Positions 8,947 through 17,783 are shown, counted from the first letter of the stretch. The stretch: 64,000 bases of DNA from JAUIET01 sp039111475 (GCA_039111475.1 JBCCIP010000004.1:62001-126000); one strand, 5' to 3'. Translations and numbers: made by a program. Notes: generated by a model not told the origin, from the sequence alone.

Positions 8947-11067
8947 CTACAGCGCTACTGCCAGTTGTGCCGCGTCTTCTATCGCACCTTCAATGTAAGT
9001 AACACCGGTGCAATCGCCAATGGAGTGCGTCTTCAAGCCCGCCGCCTCAAATTGCTGGGCCAGATCAGTATTGCCGGTCGCGCCCTTCGCGACAATCACG
9101 TGGTCACAGGCAATGTTTCTTCGTTGGCCGCGGTAGTTCGTGTAACTAACACTCTGTGCGTCGATGCTGATGTCGCTGGCTTTATTCAGAATCTTGACAT
9201 CTAAATGCATGAGTTCATCCAACAAGCGAAGTCTGCGTACCAGGTACAATCCTTTTCCCGGCCGGTTTGCGTCGTCAATCAGGGTGACAGCGCGGCCTCG
9301 CTCGGCGAGAAATTCTGCCAATTCAAGACCCACTAATTCGGCACCGATGATGGTGACGCGCTGACCCAGTGGCAGCCACGTCTTGGTGGCCAGTCTAACC
9401 AGCGGTCCGATTTGAGTCACTCGAGTCAGCGCGCCCATGGTGGTCATAAAACGGGTAAACGCGCTGGTTTTGCGTGCTAGATCAGGACTGTCTTCGGCCA
9501 TGACCATGGCGCGCATTTCATCACCACTGAACACAAAATCTCTTTCATTGCCTGGAATAGGTGGCATGTCACGTTTAGCGCCTATCGCCACCACCACTTC
9601 GTCAGCCTGCAGGCGCTTAACAACGTGCGGGTTTGCTGTGCAGTTAAGGTGAACTTTTACGCCCGACTGTTTTATTTGTCTGCGTTGCCAATGCAGCAAG
9701 CGTTCATTAGCCGGGTAGGCGATGCCCGCAAACTGCAATGTGCCACCCAGTCGGTTGCTGCGTTCGAGCAAACTTACTCTGAAGCCCCTTTTGTCCAACC
9801 GCAGTGCGGCTTCCATGCCGCCCGGGCCACCACCAACCACTACAATATGGCGTTGGCAGTCGGTGGCGATTAAGGCTCGCTCGGTTTCGCGGCCTGTTTC
9901 AGGATTTACCGCACACTTAACAGGGCGGCGCAGGTAAATTTGACTGACGCAGCAATAGCAATACACACAGGGCCGGATCTGTTCTGGGGTGCCCGCTGCG
10001 ACCTTGGCAGGCAGGTCAGGGTCTGCCAACATTTTGCGACCCATAGCCAAAAAATCGAAATGTCCCTGTTGAATATGGGTATTCGCCGATTCCGGTTCTA
10101 TCCGTCCCGAGGCAATGACTGGCACGCTAACGACCTGTTTGACGACTGTGGCATTGTTTATCATGCGTTCCGGAACGTGGGGAATATTGGACTCGGAGTG
10201 CATGTAACCCTTGCCAGTATCGTGATAAGCACTGACTGTGATAGCGTCTACACCGGCGTTCTCGGCCATGCGCGCCGTGGCTTTGGCATCCTCCAGACAG
10301 ATCCCTTCCGCTAGACCGAACTCCTCGGAGTCCAGCTTACACCACAGCGCCAGATCATGTCCTACCGCTTTTCGTATGCCGCGTATAATGCGCATCAGCA
10401 GGCGTGCTCGGTTTTCCAGGCTGCCGCCATAATCATCGTCACGACTATTGGTTCGAGGCGATAAAAATTCGGAAATGATGTAACCGTGACCACCGTGTAT
10501 TTCAATGGCGTCAAAGCCTGCGGTTTTGGCACGTACCGCGGCACTTGTGAATTGATCAACCAATTGATCAATGTCTTGCTCGGTCATTACCTGCAATTGC
10601 GGAGCTGGCGCCTTAGGATCAAACATGGCGGCAAGTTCCGACTCAAGAAAGGCATTGGTGAAATTGCCGGTTGGCGGCTCCGGATAAGAGGGTACCCATT
10701 GCGGCCGTCCTTCGCGGCTGTCTTCTGTTGCCACCATACCCGCGTGGTGCAATTGGGCTGCGATTTTGGCACCGTGCCCGTGCACCGCATCGGTCATTTG
10801 ACGTAATCCGGAAACAAAACGGTCATCGGATATGGCCACCTGGTTGGGCATATTGCCACCGTGTGGCCAGCCTACGCCAGTCACACCAAGCACAATAAGA
10901 CCAGCGCCACCTTTCGCCTGACGCTCATGGAAGTCAATGATGCGTTGCCCCACATACCCCTGGGGTTCTGCCAGGTTAATGCCCATCGCGCTCACCACCA
11001 TGCGATTCCTGATGGACACCTTACCTATCTTGCCTGGCTGCATTAGGGCCGAAAAAGAACTTGCCAT
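8947..11067 (-). CDS. 2,4-dienoyl-CoA reductase/trimethylamine-dehydrogenase-type flavoprotein (OYE barrel + NAD(P)/FAD domain)
   Basis: 706 residues, usual length for this multidomain family. Residues 1-360 form the FMN barrel (EIHGGHGYIISEFLSP near 189-204, DDYGGSLENR at 211-220). A cysteine cluster follows (Cys367, Cys370, Cys373, Cys385: C-x2-C-x2-C-x11-C) for a [4Fe-4S] centre. The C-terminal part holds a dinucleotide fold (VVVGGGPGGMEAALRL) and a second one (VTIIGAELVGLELAEFLAERG). Electrons pass from NAD(P)H through FAD and Fe-S to FMN to reduce a conjugated double bond. The x2 spacing of the third Cys resembles trimethylamine dehydrogenase more than E. coli FadH (x3). First gene of a two-gene unit with the MFS carrier. 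Reduction of an enone or dienoyl-CoA is the safest guess. Confidence 0.88.
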   Translation of the reverse strand: MASSFSALMQPGKIGKVSIRNRMVVSAMGINLAEPQGYVGQRIIDFHERQAKGGAGLIVLGVTGVGWPHGGNMPNQVAISDDRFVSGLRQMTDAVHGHGAKIAAQLHHAGMVATEDSREGRPQWVPSYPEPPTGNFTNAFLESELAAMFDPKAPAPQLQVMTEQDIDQLVDQFTSAAVRAKTAGFDAIEIHGGHGYIISEFLSPRTNSRDDDYGGSLENRARLLMRIIRGIRKAVGHDLALWCKLDSEEFGLAEGICLEDAKATARMAENAGVDAITVSAYHDTGKGYMHSESNIPHVPERMINNATVVKQVVSVPVIASGRIEPESANTHIQQGHFDFLAMGRKMLADPDLPAKVAAGTPEQIRPCVYCYCCVSQIYLRRPVKCAVNPETGRETERALIATDCQRHIVVVGGGPGGMEAALRLDKRGFRVSLLERSNRLGGTLQFAGIAYPANERLLHWQRRQIKQSGVKVHLNCTANPHVVKRLQADEVVVAIGAKRDMPPIPGNERDFVFSGDEMRAMVMAEDSPDLARKTSAFTRFMTTMGALTRVTQIGPLVRLATKTWLPLGQRVTIIGAELVGLELAEFLAERGRAVTLIDDANRPGKGLYLVRRLRLLDELMHLDVKILNKASDISIDAQSVSYTNYRGQRRNIACDHVIVAKGATGNTDLAQQFEAAGLKTHSIGDCTGVTYIEGAIEDAAQLAVAL

Positions 11068-11195
11068 GCCGCCCTCATTTTTCTGTTTTCATTGACACTT
11101 AGCTACTATGCCGCACTCATTGGTCATTCGCTATAGCAAATATTCTTATAAAAACGTAACCGAACATCAGCAGTGACACAGGCGACCATCGAGTA

Positions 11196-11375
11196 ATGCA
11201 ACAGATCATGCAGCAAACATTGGACGAGGATCCATTGATACCACGAACTCATATACGTTTTAGAACAAGAATTGAGAAGAAGGCCTTGGCGGCGCCTGAT
11301 ACCAGCAAACCAGTTGAAGAAACTTCAGCCGAGCAAGTAGCGGTCGCAGCACTTATGAAAGGTGTGCATTACTAA
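11196..11375 (+). CDS. Possible small hypothetical protein, 59 aa
   Basis: ATG-to-TAA frame of 59 codons (MQQIMQQTLDEDPLIPR..., ending KGVHY) in the 325-bp gap between the divergent flavoprotein gene and the oppositely oriented mscS. The product is hydrophilic with a basic middle (RFRTRIEKKALAAP) and an acidic, alanine-rich end. There is no membrane segment, signal peptide or recognised family. The ribosome-binding site is weak (GAG just upstream). It may be a real small protein or chance; apart from it nothing else is seen in this gap. Confidence 0.3.
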   Translation: MQQIMQQTLDEDPLIPRTHIRFRTRIEKKALAAPDTSKPVEETSAEQVAVAALMKGVHY

Positions 11376-11392
11376 ACACGTAAAGAGTTGGA

Positions 11393-12217
11393 CTATGCCG
11401 TGACATCAACCTGATAGTTCACGGCGACCATCCAATCCTGGAATTCGGGAACCTGCTGCGTCAGAGCCTGGCACAACATGTTCTTGAACGTGGATTCCAG
11501 CGGCTGGCCGCGGCCTGGCCATATTCGAAACTTGACGCGATAGTAGTGGTTTCCGATTGAGGTTTCGGTCCAGCCTTCGTGTTCTACTGAACCTTGAAAA
11601 ATGGCAGGAAACTGCTCCTCAACGGCGCTGGTCATTGTTTCTATCGTGTTAGCGATGCTTTGTAAATCCTTGCAGGAATACGGCACAGAGACATCAACCA
11701 GGCAACGGACGAAGCCGTGAGGATAGTTAATGATTTTCGTCAGCGCACGATTGGGAATAAACACTTCGGCGCCCATATGGTTTTGCAACAGGGTAAATCG
11801 AATACCCACGCGCTTTACGATACCGGTCTGGCCCCCTATTTCTACCATGTCGCCCACGTCAAAAAGGTCGGTAAACACAACGGTTAAGCCGGTGATAACG
11901 TCTTGCACCAGGTTTTGCGAACCAAAGCCAACGGCAAGCCCAATAATGGACGCGCTGGCCAGGTAGGCTTTTAGGGAAACGCCAAATTCTGACAGTATCA
12001 GACCAACAACAAGGAAGTAGATGGTGAAGATAAACACGCTGGTCAGCAGGCTGACTATGGTGCGCAGCTTGGAGTATTTTCCTTCGCTTAGATGTCGTTC
12101 ATTTAGCCGAACACTGTAGCGACTGACAGCGCGCGTCAATACATGAGCGGCGATGGCGAGCAGAAGCAAGGCGAGTATTTTCTGCGCTACTGGAAGTTCA
12201 TTAAAAAGTTCTAGCAT
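11393..12217 (-). CDS. mscS: Small-conductance mechanosensitive channel, MscS family
   Basis: 274 residues, close to E. coli MscS (286). Three N-terminal hydrophobic segments (about residues 12-30, 50-75, 82-105) end in the pore-lining TM3 glycine/alanine-rich stretch LASASIIGLAVGFGSQNLVQDVITG. The conserved beta-domain follows (FDVGDMVEIGGQTGIVKRVGIRFT), then the alpha/beta cytoplasmic domain (IPNRALTKIINYPHG). It is an inner-membrane tension-gated channel that protects against hypo-osmotic shock. Monocistronic by appearance; a large palindromic element begins just before its start codon. The identification is secure. Confidence 0.93.
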   Translation of the reverse strand: MLELFNELPVAQKILALLLLAIAAHVLTRAVSRYSVRLNERHLSEGKYSKLRTIVSLLTSVFIFTIYFLVVGLILSEFGVSLKAYLASASIIGLAVGFGSQNLVQDVITGLTVVFTDLFDVGDMVEIGGQTGIVKRVGIRFTLLQNHMGAEVFIPNRALTKIINYPHGFVRCLVDVSVPYSCKDLQSIANTIETMTSAVEEQFPAIFQGSVEHEGWTETSIGNHYYRVKFRIWPGRGQPLESTFKNMLCQALTQQVPEFQDWMVAVNYQVDVTA

Positions 12218-12233
12218 GCGTACAGGAGCTCCC

Positions 12234-12381
12234 GCTCAACGAGGATTATGTAGGTGTTTTTCCGCTCAGAGGGCCATCCATGGCCCATCCCGCGTCCATC
12301 CATGGCGCTAAAGCTTGCCCCGCGACCGAAGGGAGTGCTTTGAGTCTTCGCTCCAAAACACCTACATAATCCTCGCTGAGC
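12234..12381. repeat. Long inverted repeat / extragenic palindromic element between mscS and an SDR gene
   Basis: Arms 12234-12260 and 12355-12381 are reverse complements over 27 bases with one mismatch (21 of them contiguous and perfect). The interior contains the perfect hairpin GGGCCATCCATGGCCC (12271-12286) and a second CCATCCATGG at 12296-12305, 22 bases after the first. It lies in the 391-bp gap between the divergent starts of mscS and the SDR gene; no gene is supported in that gap. The CATCCATG tip is shared with the elements at 4.1 kb and 56.4 kb, suggesting one family of mobile palindromes. Confidence 0.78.
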
Positions 12382-12608
12382 TACCTCGGCGGGAACTGCT
12401 GGCATGCGCATAAGCTGATTGTCTGTCGCCGGATCACGTGAGAGTGTGCGCAAAGTTTTGCTTGCGGTCAATCGGATTAGCAACGACGAGCAACGCGCAA
12501 ATGAACGAAATGGTCACTCCATTTGAATGCTACTGTGCTGCAGCGAACAAGGATCCTGGAGTACACTGCCTAAAGAAGATAATCGTACTACTGTTGGGGA
12601 GCAAGACA

Positions 12609-13367
12609 ATGAAAAGTCTGGAAAACAAAATAGTTCTGGTTACTGGTGGTGGTAGTGGTATCGGGCGTGCAATCTGCGAAGTCGTTGCGCGCGAAGGGGC
12701 CTCAGTGGTGGTTGCGGACTTTAACGCTGAGGCAGGTGAGCAAACAACGGCAGATTTGCAGGAAAACGGTACGCAAGCGCTGTTTGTTCAGGCCGATCTG
12801 ACTAAGGAAGATCAAGTTGAAGCAATGGTCAAAGCGGCGGTGGACCACTTCGGCCATCTGGATTGCGCTTGCAATAACGCAGCTCTGAGTCGAGGGCGCG
12901 GTGCGATTGAGGCATTTTCGCGTGACGATTTTGAATTTGCGCTGGAATACTCACTGACAAATACCTGGCTGTCGATGAAGTATGAAATCGCTGCGTTGCG
13001 CAAAAATGGTGGCGGTGCAATCGTCAATATTTCATCGAATGCCTCTTTGCGCGGTGACGCATTTAATACGCCCTATGCAACGGCAAAAGGCGGCGTAAAT
13101 ACGCTGACAAAAAGCAGTGCCGCTGAATTGGCGCGAGCTGGCATACGAATTAACGCAGTATCGCCGGGAGTGATCCGCACGCCGGGCGTGCAAAAATACA
13201 TTGACGAAAATCCTGATGTAGAAAAGCAACTTAATAAAACCTCAGCGGTTGGTCGTATGGGAGAACCCAGTGAAATTGCAGAAGCTGTGGCCTTCTTCTG
13301 TTCGGAACGCGCCTCTTTTATCACAGGACAGCTGTTGTCTGTAGATGGCGGTGCCACCGTTAAGTAA
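12609..13367 (+). CDS. Short-chain dehydrogenase/reductase (SDR)
   Basis: 252 residues from the ATG at 12609, which follows GGGGAGCAAGACA. A longer frame opens at 12438, but the SDR fold begins only at MKSLENK, so the shorter start is chosen. Classical SDR: TGGGSGIG cofactor motif near residues 12-19, Asp/acidic residue after strand 2 (VVADFNAE, favouring NAD), NNAA in place of NNAG, catalytic Ser in NISSNAS, and the YATAK active-site Tyr/Lys. It ends in the usual SVDGG. It would oxidise or reduce a secondary alcohol/ketone. It stands alone, convergent with the BON lipoprotein gene; the substrate is unknown. Confidence 0.88.
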   Translation: MKSLENKIVLVTGGGSGIGRAICEVVAREGASVVVADFNAEAGEQTTADLQENGTQALFVQADLTKEDQVEAMVKAAVDHFGHLDCACNNAALSRGRGAIEAFSRDDFEFALEYSLTNTWLSMKYEIAALRKNGGGAIVNISSNASLRGDAFNTPYATAKGGVNTLTKSSAAELARAGIRINAVSPGVIRTPGVQKYIDENPDVEKQLNKTSAVGRMGEPSEIAEAVAFFCSERASFITGQLLSVDGGATVK

Positions 13368-13516
13368 AGCTGACGGGCTCACAGCGATGCACTGGCAATA
13401 AGAGACCGAAAAATCTCTTAGCTGCGGCTCCATCACTCGCTTACTATGCCGCAATGGGTGTGGTTAACGTCTTTTATTGTTGCAGATGGAAAATGTGGCG
13501 CGCTGTGTTAGCCTGG

Positions 13517-14086
13517 TCATCGCACTGACAAGTTATTCAGAACCTTTACTACGCCGCGAACGCCATTGGCTACCCGTTCGGCAGTACTTCTTTCGTCATT
13601 GGAATCAACAAAACCACTTAGACTCACTGTTCCACGGTTAACATCTACATTGATCTCAAACGCCGTGGTATTAGAATTTTTCGCCAAGGCACCTTTTACT
13701 CTCGCCAAAAGAAGCTTATCGTCTACGTAACGACCTGTACTTCGTGTGCCTTCTGCCAGGCTCAATCGATTGTCTACCGTTTTTACCCCGCTGATGTTTC
13801 GCGCAATCTTGCCGGCTTTGGCAATTTCCTCTTCCGAGTCAGCAAAACCACTTAAACGCACGCTGCCTCTATCAACATCTACATCGATATCAAGACCATC
13901 GGTGACGCCATCAGCAAGCAACGAGGCTTTTACCTTGGTAGCAATCGCCGTATCATCCAGCACTTCGCCCGCAGAGCGTTTGGTGGGTGAGCCAGAACAG
14001 GCGGTCAGAAAGGCTGCCAGTAATATCAATGTGATAAAGCGGCGCATAGAAGTTCGCGCGCTGTCTGCTAAAAAACCCTTGCTCAT
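13517..14086 (-). CDS. BON-domain lipoprotein (OsmY/DolP-like)
   Basis: 189 residues. The N-terminus has a basic pair, a hydrophobic stretch and the lipobox LTAC (Cys about residue 30), so it is a predicted outer-membrane or periplasmic lipoprotein. Two BON domains follow (about residues 45-110 and 120-189), each with the typical ...DVDRGSVRLSGF and ...DVNRGTVSLSGF strands. BON domains bind phospholipid; relatives such as DolP and OsmY support envelope integrity under stress. A start 13 codons later (14047) would give a more compact signal peptide, but the 14086 start has a GGTGA ribosome-binding site at good spacing. Convergent with the SDR and divergent from the Nudix gene. Confidence 0.88.
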   Translation of the reverse strand: MSKGFLADSARTSMRRFITLILLAAFLTACSGSPTKRSAGEVLDDTAIATKVKASLLADGVTDGLDIDVDVDRGSVRLSGFADSEEEIAKAGKIARNISGVKTVDNRLSLAEGTRSTGRYVDDKLLLARVKGALAKNSNTTAFEINVDVNRGTVSLSGFVDSNDERSTAERVANGVRGVVKVLNNLSVR

Positions 14087-14197
14087 AGTCTGTCACCGTT
14101 TAATACTTGAAAATCGCCACGCTAATACTAGCAAAGCCTCTGAGCTTTAAGTATGCGTATTGTGGTCAATCACAACAGTTTACAATAAGGTTGCATC

Positions 14198-14770
14198 ATA
14201 GCTAGATTTTGCAGTGAATGCGGTACCGCTCTGGAAACCAAGGTGCCCGCTGGTGATAACCGCGAGCGCCAGGTGTGCGCCGGCTGTGGGCATATTGACT
14301 ATGTGAACCCTACCATCATTGTGTCGTGCCTTGCTTACCATGAACAAAACTTGGTGTGGGTCAAAAGAGCGCAACAACCGCAACGCGGTTTTTGGGTGAT
14401 TCCGGCCGGGTTTCTGGAATGTGATGAGTCGCTTGAACAAGGTGCGCTGCGGGAATTGTTTGAGGAAACAAGCCTCACGGCGCGAGAGGACAGTGTTGAA
14501 CTTTACACCATGGGTACGCTGCGCTACACCAATGAGGTGTATATCGTTTTTCGCGCTGAACTGGAAAATATCGACTACACACTAAACCATGAAGTCCTTG
14601 ATGTTGGCTTATTTCAGCAAGATAACGCCCCATGGGGTGAGTTAGCGTATCCGGTGATGGAAAGTTATATCCGTCGCTTCTATACCGAATTGCAAACCGG
14701 TCAGTTCAAACCGTATCTCGGCGACTTTTCCAGCACTGGGAATATCACTCGCGACCTGCGCAATGACTGA
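14198..14770 (+). CDS. Zinc-ribbon Nudix hydrolase; start codon probably non-canonical
   Basis: Nudix hydrolases cleave nucleoside-diphosphate-X compounds such as ADP-ribose, NADH or NTPs. The Nudix box is clear: GFLECDESLEQGALRELFEE about one third in. Before it lies a zinc ribbon with two CxxC pairs, FCSECG and VCAGCG. The first pair lies upstream of the first canonical in-frame start (GTG at 14243), and between the upstream stop (14186-14188) and that GTG there is no ATG, GTG or TTG. I place the start at ATA 14198 (or ATC 14195), about 7 bases after AAGG. The conservative alternative is 14243-14770 with half the ribbon lost. It overlaps the sirtuin gene by 8 bp, so the two are probably translationally coupled. 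Confidence 0.8.
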   Translation: MARFCSECGTALETKVPAGDNRERQVCAGCGHIDYVNPTIIVSCLAYHEQNLVWVKRAQQPQRGFWVIPAGFLECDESLEQGALRELFEETSLTAREDSVELYTMGTLRYTNEVYIVFRAELENIDYTLNHEVLDVGLFQQDNAPWGELAYPVMESYIRRFYTELQTGQFKPYLGDFSSTGNITRDLRND

Positions 14771-15596
14771 TGAGCAGGGGGCTGCCAATTCCGCCATCTC
14801 GCGGCTGGGAACGGCGTTGCTGAACGGCAATACACTGACTGTGCTCACGGGCGCAGGCATTTCCACCGATTCGGGCATCCCTGCTTATCGAGATCACACA
14901 GGCCGCTGGTTGGCGAGTCAACCCATACAGCACCAGGAATTTATCAGCGACCTAAATGCGCGGCAGCGCTATTGGGCCCGAAGTATACTTGGTTGGCCCG
15001 CAGTGGCTGCCGCACAACCCAATACGGCGCATTCGGCGCTGGTGGAGTTGGAGAAGCGTGGCTTGATAGACATTTTGGCAACGCAGAATGTTGACCGATT
15101 GCATCAGCGCGCCGGTCAGCGAAAAGCCGTTGATTTGCATGGGCGGCTTGACCAGGTGGTGTGTCTGAGTTGTGATCGCCGTTCAACAAGAGCTGACCTG
15201 CAGAATGTTTTGGCGCAGGAAAACCCATCATTTGCACAGCAGTCTGCGGTGGTGAAGCCCGACGGCGACAGTGATGTGAGCGCGATTGACGTGGCCAGTT
15301 TTCGGGTGCCAGCCTGCGACGCTTGCGGTGGTATTTTAAAGCCCGACGTTGTATTTTTCGGTGGCAGCGTTTCTCGAGACGATATAGCAAGGGTTAAGCA
15401 ATCCATTGATTCAACGTCGGGACTCTTAGTGATCGGCAGCTCCTTGCAAGTGTTCTCTGGCTACAGGTTCTGCAAGTACGTGACAGACGCAAACAAGCCA
15501 CTCTATATTATTAATCGTGGCGACACGCGCGCCGACCACCTGGCAACAGAAAAATTCACTATGGGAGTGGCCGAGTGCCTGACACAACTGCTGTGA
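14763..15596 (+). CDS. NAD-dependent protein deacylase, Sir2 (sirtuin) family
   Basis: 277 residues. Sirtuins remove acyl groups from lysines using NAD+, giving nicotinamide and O-acyl-ADP-ribose. Seen: GAGISTDSGIPAYR near residues 31-44, TQNVDRLHQRAG near 106-117, catalytic His in DLHG, zinc ligands CLSC and CDAC around 138-141 and 182-185, and the GSSLQVFSGY and NRGDT nucleotide-binding ends. The spacing resembles the SIRT4-like class II group rather than E. coli CobB. It sits between the Nudix gene (8-bp overlap) and rlmL (TGATG overlap), so it is very likely co-transcribed. A Nudix enzyme next to a sirtuin could dispose of the O-acyl-ADP-ribose product (inference). Confidence 0.9.
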   Translation: MTDEQGAANSAISRLGTALLNGNTLTVLTGAGISTDSGIPAYRDHTGRWLASQPIQHQEFISDLNARQRYWARSILGWPAVAAAQPNTAHSALVELEKRGLIDILATQNVDRLHQRAGQRKAVDLHGRLDQVVCLSCDRRSTRADLQNVLAQENPSFAQQSAVVKPDGDSDVSAIDVASFRVPACDACGGILKPDVVFFGGSVSRDDIARVKQSIDSTSGLLVIGSSLQVFSGYRFCKYVTDANKPLYIINRGDTRADHLATEKFTMGVAECLTQLL

Positions 15597-17743
15597 TGGC
15601 ATTTTTTGCGACCTGCCCGCGCTATATGGAAGAGTTGCTGGCCGCAGAAATCATCGATTGCGGTGCCGAGGATATTCGCCAGAGCATAGGCGGTGTCAAT
15701 TTTACTGCAACGCTCACGCAAGCTTATCAACTTTGCTTGTGGTCACGGCTTGGCAACCGCGTTTTACTTGAAATAAGCCGGGGTCGCATCGACAGCCGCG
15801 ATGGACTCTATGCGCTGGTATCAAGCGTTGATTGGACAACTCATATCAATGCCGGTAGCACAATCGTGGTTGATTTTACCGGAAACTCTCACGCCATTCG
15901 CAACACCCAGTTCGGCGCTCAGGTGGTAAAAGACGCCATAGTCGATCAGTTTCAGGGGGATGAACGCCCCAGTATCGATAAGCGCGCGCCAGATGTCAGA
16001 ATAAACGCGCACTTAGCCAAAGGTCAGCTAACGCTGTCGATTGACCTTAGCGGCGATAGTTTGCATAGAAGACACTACCGCGAAGGTGGTGGTGAAGCAC
16101 CTCTTAAGGAAAACCTGGCGGCCGCAATTGTAATGCGTTCGCGCTGGAATAAAATGTGCGATTCAGACTGCGTCAAGACTGTAATGGTTGACCCCATGTG
16201 CGGTTCCGGCACCTTGCTTATCGAAGCGGCCTTGATGGCCTTTGACATTGCCCCTGGCTTGCGCAGAACGCATTGGGGTTTTACCCGTTGGAAACAGCAT
16301 CAGCCTAACGAATGGCAAACCTTGCACCTGGAAGCTGAACAACGGCGTACCAAGGCGTTGGCGAACAAGCAGGTACACTTTCATGGCTTCGACCAGGACC
16401 AACGAGTGCTGGAGATAGCGCGAAGCAGTGTTAAGGCGCTGGGTCTTGATGACGTGTTTTCCTTGGAACAGAAAAGCGTCAACGATCTAAACAAGGTTGA
16501 AGCCCAACCAGGCTGCGGTTTGTTATTGTGCAACCCACCTTATGGAGAGCGTTTGGGTGAACTGAGAGAGCTTGAGAACCTCTATTCCACGCTGGGCGGT
16601 CACCTCAAACAATACTTCAGTGGCTGGTGTGCGGCCGTGTTTAGCAGCAATATCGAACTACTGGATGAGTTGCGCCTGCGTTCAGATAAAAAATATCGGT
16701 TCAGGAACGGCCCGTTGGATGCGCAGTTGCGTCTTTTTGATATAGCAAAACCCAGAGAAGCGTCTGTTTCAGTGAAGCCTACGGAGCCGCTGCGACTGGC
16801 ACGTGCTAAGTCGGCCCCGGAGCTAGTCAACAGGTTATTAAAGAATCAGCAGCGCTTGCTGAAGGCTTTGAAGCAACGCGACACTAATTGTTATCGTTTG
16901 TACGACGCCGACATTCCTGAATATGCATCAGCCATTGACGTGTACGCCAACCACGCGGTGGTCAGCGAATACGTGGCTCCTGACACTGTACCAGAGCGTA
17001 TTGCAAAGCAGCGTTTCGATTCCACCATGGCCAGTGTTGCCGAAGTGCTGTCGCTGCCCGGCGAGCGCGTTATCGCAAAGCGCAAAGTACGTCAAAAAGG
17101 CAAAACACAGTATCAACGTACAGGTCGCAACAGTGAATTAATTCAGGTTCACGAAGGCAGCGCTCAGCTATTGGTCAATTTGCACGACTATCACGACACT
17201 GGCCTGTTTCTGGATCATCGACCAGTCCGTTCGCTTTTGGCCCGGCAGGCGCGAGGCAAACGTTTTCTGAATCTGTTTTGCTACACCGCAACGGCTACCG
17301 TTCACGCAGCTCTTGGCGGTGCTTCATCCAGTATCAGCGTGGATATGTCGGCACCGTATATCGCCTGGGCACGAAAAAATTTGCTGCTAAACAAGCTGAA
17401 CGTGTACGAGCACACGCTGGTGCAGGCGGACTGTCTTACCTGGTTAGCCGACTGCAGAGAACGCTTCGATTTGATTCTTCTTGATCCGCCCTCATTTTCC
17501 AATTCAAAGCGAATGGACAGTGTACTGGAAGTGCAGCGCGACCATGTGCAACTGATTGAGCAATGCGTTGCGCTACTGGAGCCTGGCGGTGAGCTGGTGT
17601 TCTCAACCAATAAACGCAAATTCCGCCTGAACGGCGAGGCCTTGGCCGATCTCCAGGTTCAGGACATCACTAAACGAACGCTGGACGCCGATTTCCGTCG
17701 CGCAACACCCGCTCATCAGTGCTGGTTAATCACTGCGGCCTAA
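15596..17743 (+). CDS. rlmL: Bifunctional 23S rRNA methyltransferase RlmKL (G2069 N7 / G2445 N2)
   Basis: 715 residues from the ATG at 15596, which overlaps the sirtuin stop as TGATG; a GTG 21 bp upstream would add seven residues, but family members begin near MAFFATCPRYMEELL. Order: THUMP domain (about residues 50-160), the RlmL N2-methyltransferase domain with DPMCGSGTLLIEAA (about 195-210) and the catalytic CNPPYGERLG, then the RlmK domain with NLFCYTATATVHAALGGA and LDPPSFSNSKRM. The final residues CWLITAA match E. coli RlmL. It modifies the 23S rRNA peptidyl-transferase region during 50S assembly. A housekeeping gene, firmly identified, and useful as the taxonomic marker of the window. 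Confidence 0.96.
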   Translation: MAFFATCPRYMEELLAAEIIDCGAEDIRQSIGGVNFTATLTQAYQLCLWSRLGNRVLLEISRGRIDSRDGLYALVSSVDWTTHINAGSTIVVDFTGNSHAIRNTQFGAQVVKDAIVDQFQGDERPSIDKRAPDVRINAHLAKGQLTLSIDLSGDSLHRRHYREGGGEAPLKENLAAAIVMRSRWNKMCDSDCVKTVMVDPMCGSGTLLIEAALMAFDIAPGLRRTHWGFTRWKQHQPNEWQTLHLEAEQRRTKALANKQVHFHGFDQDQRVLEIARSSVKALGLDDVFSLEQKSVNDLNKVEAQPGCGLLLCNPPYGERLGELRELENLYSTLGGHLKQYFSGWCAAVFSSNIELLDELRLRSDKKYRFRNGPLDAQLRLFDIAKPREASVSVKPTEPLRLARAKSAPELVNRLLKNQQRLLKALKQRDTNCYRLYDADIPEYASAIDVYANHAVVSEYVAPDTVPERIAKQRFDSTMASVAEVLSLPGERVIAKRKVRQKGKTQYQRTGRNSELIQVHEGSAQLLVNLHDYHDTGLFLDHRPVRSLLARQARGKRFLNLFCYTATATVHAALGGASSSISVDMSAPYIAWARKNLLLNKLNVYEHTLVQADCLTWLADCRERFDLILLDPPSFSNSKRMDSVLEVQRDHVQLIEQCVALLEPGGELVFSTNKRKFRLNGEALADLQVQDITKRTLDADFRRATPAHQCWLITAA

Positions 17744-17765
17744 AAAAATGTCGCGAAATCGCTGA

Positions 17766-17783
17766 TTGTCATCTTAATGTCAC
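17766..17783 (+). promoter_or_regulatory. Pho box upstream of the phosphate porin gene
   Basis: TTGTCAT-CTTA-ATGTCAC: two 7-base half-sites separated by 4 bases, matching the PhoB recognition pattern CTGTCAT-N4-CTGTCAT with a few mismatches. It lies 72 bp before the porin ATG. Together with the box before pstS and the phoBR genes themselves it supports phosphate-starvation control. Confidence 0.75.

Noticed and set aside
12211..12483. 90-codon minus-strand frame between mscS and the SDR
   Set aside because: It spans the large inverted repeat, has no family features and overlaps the mscS start; the composition follows the palindrome rather than a protein.
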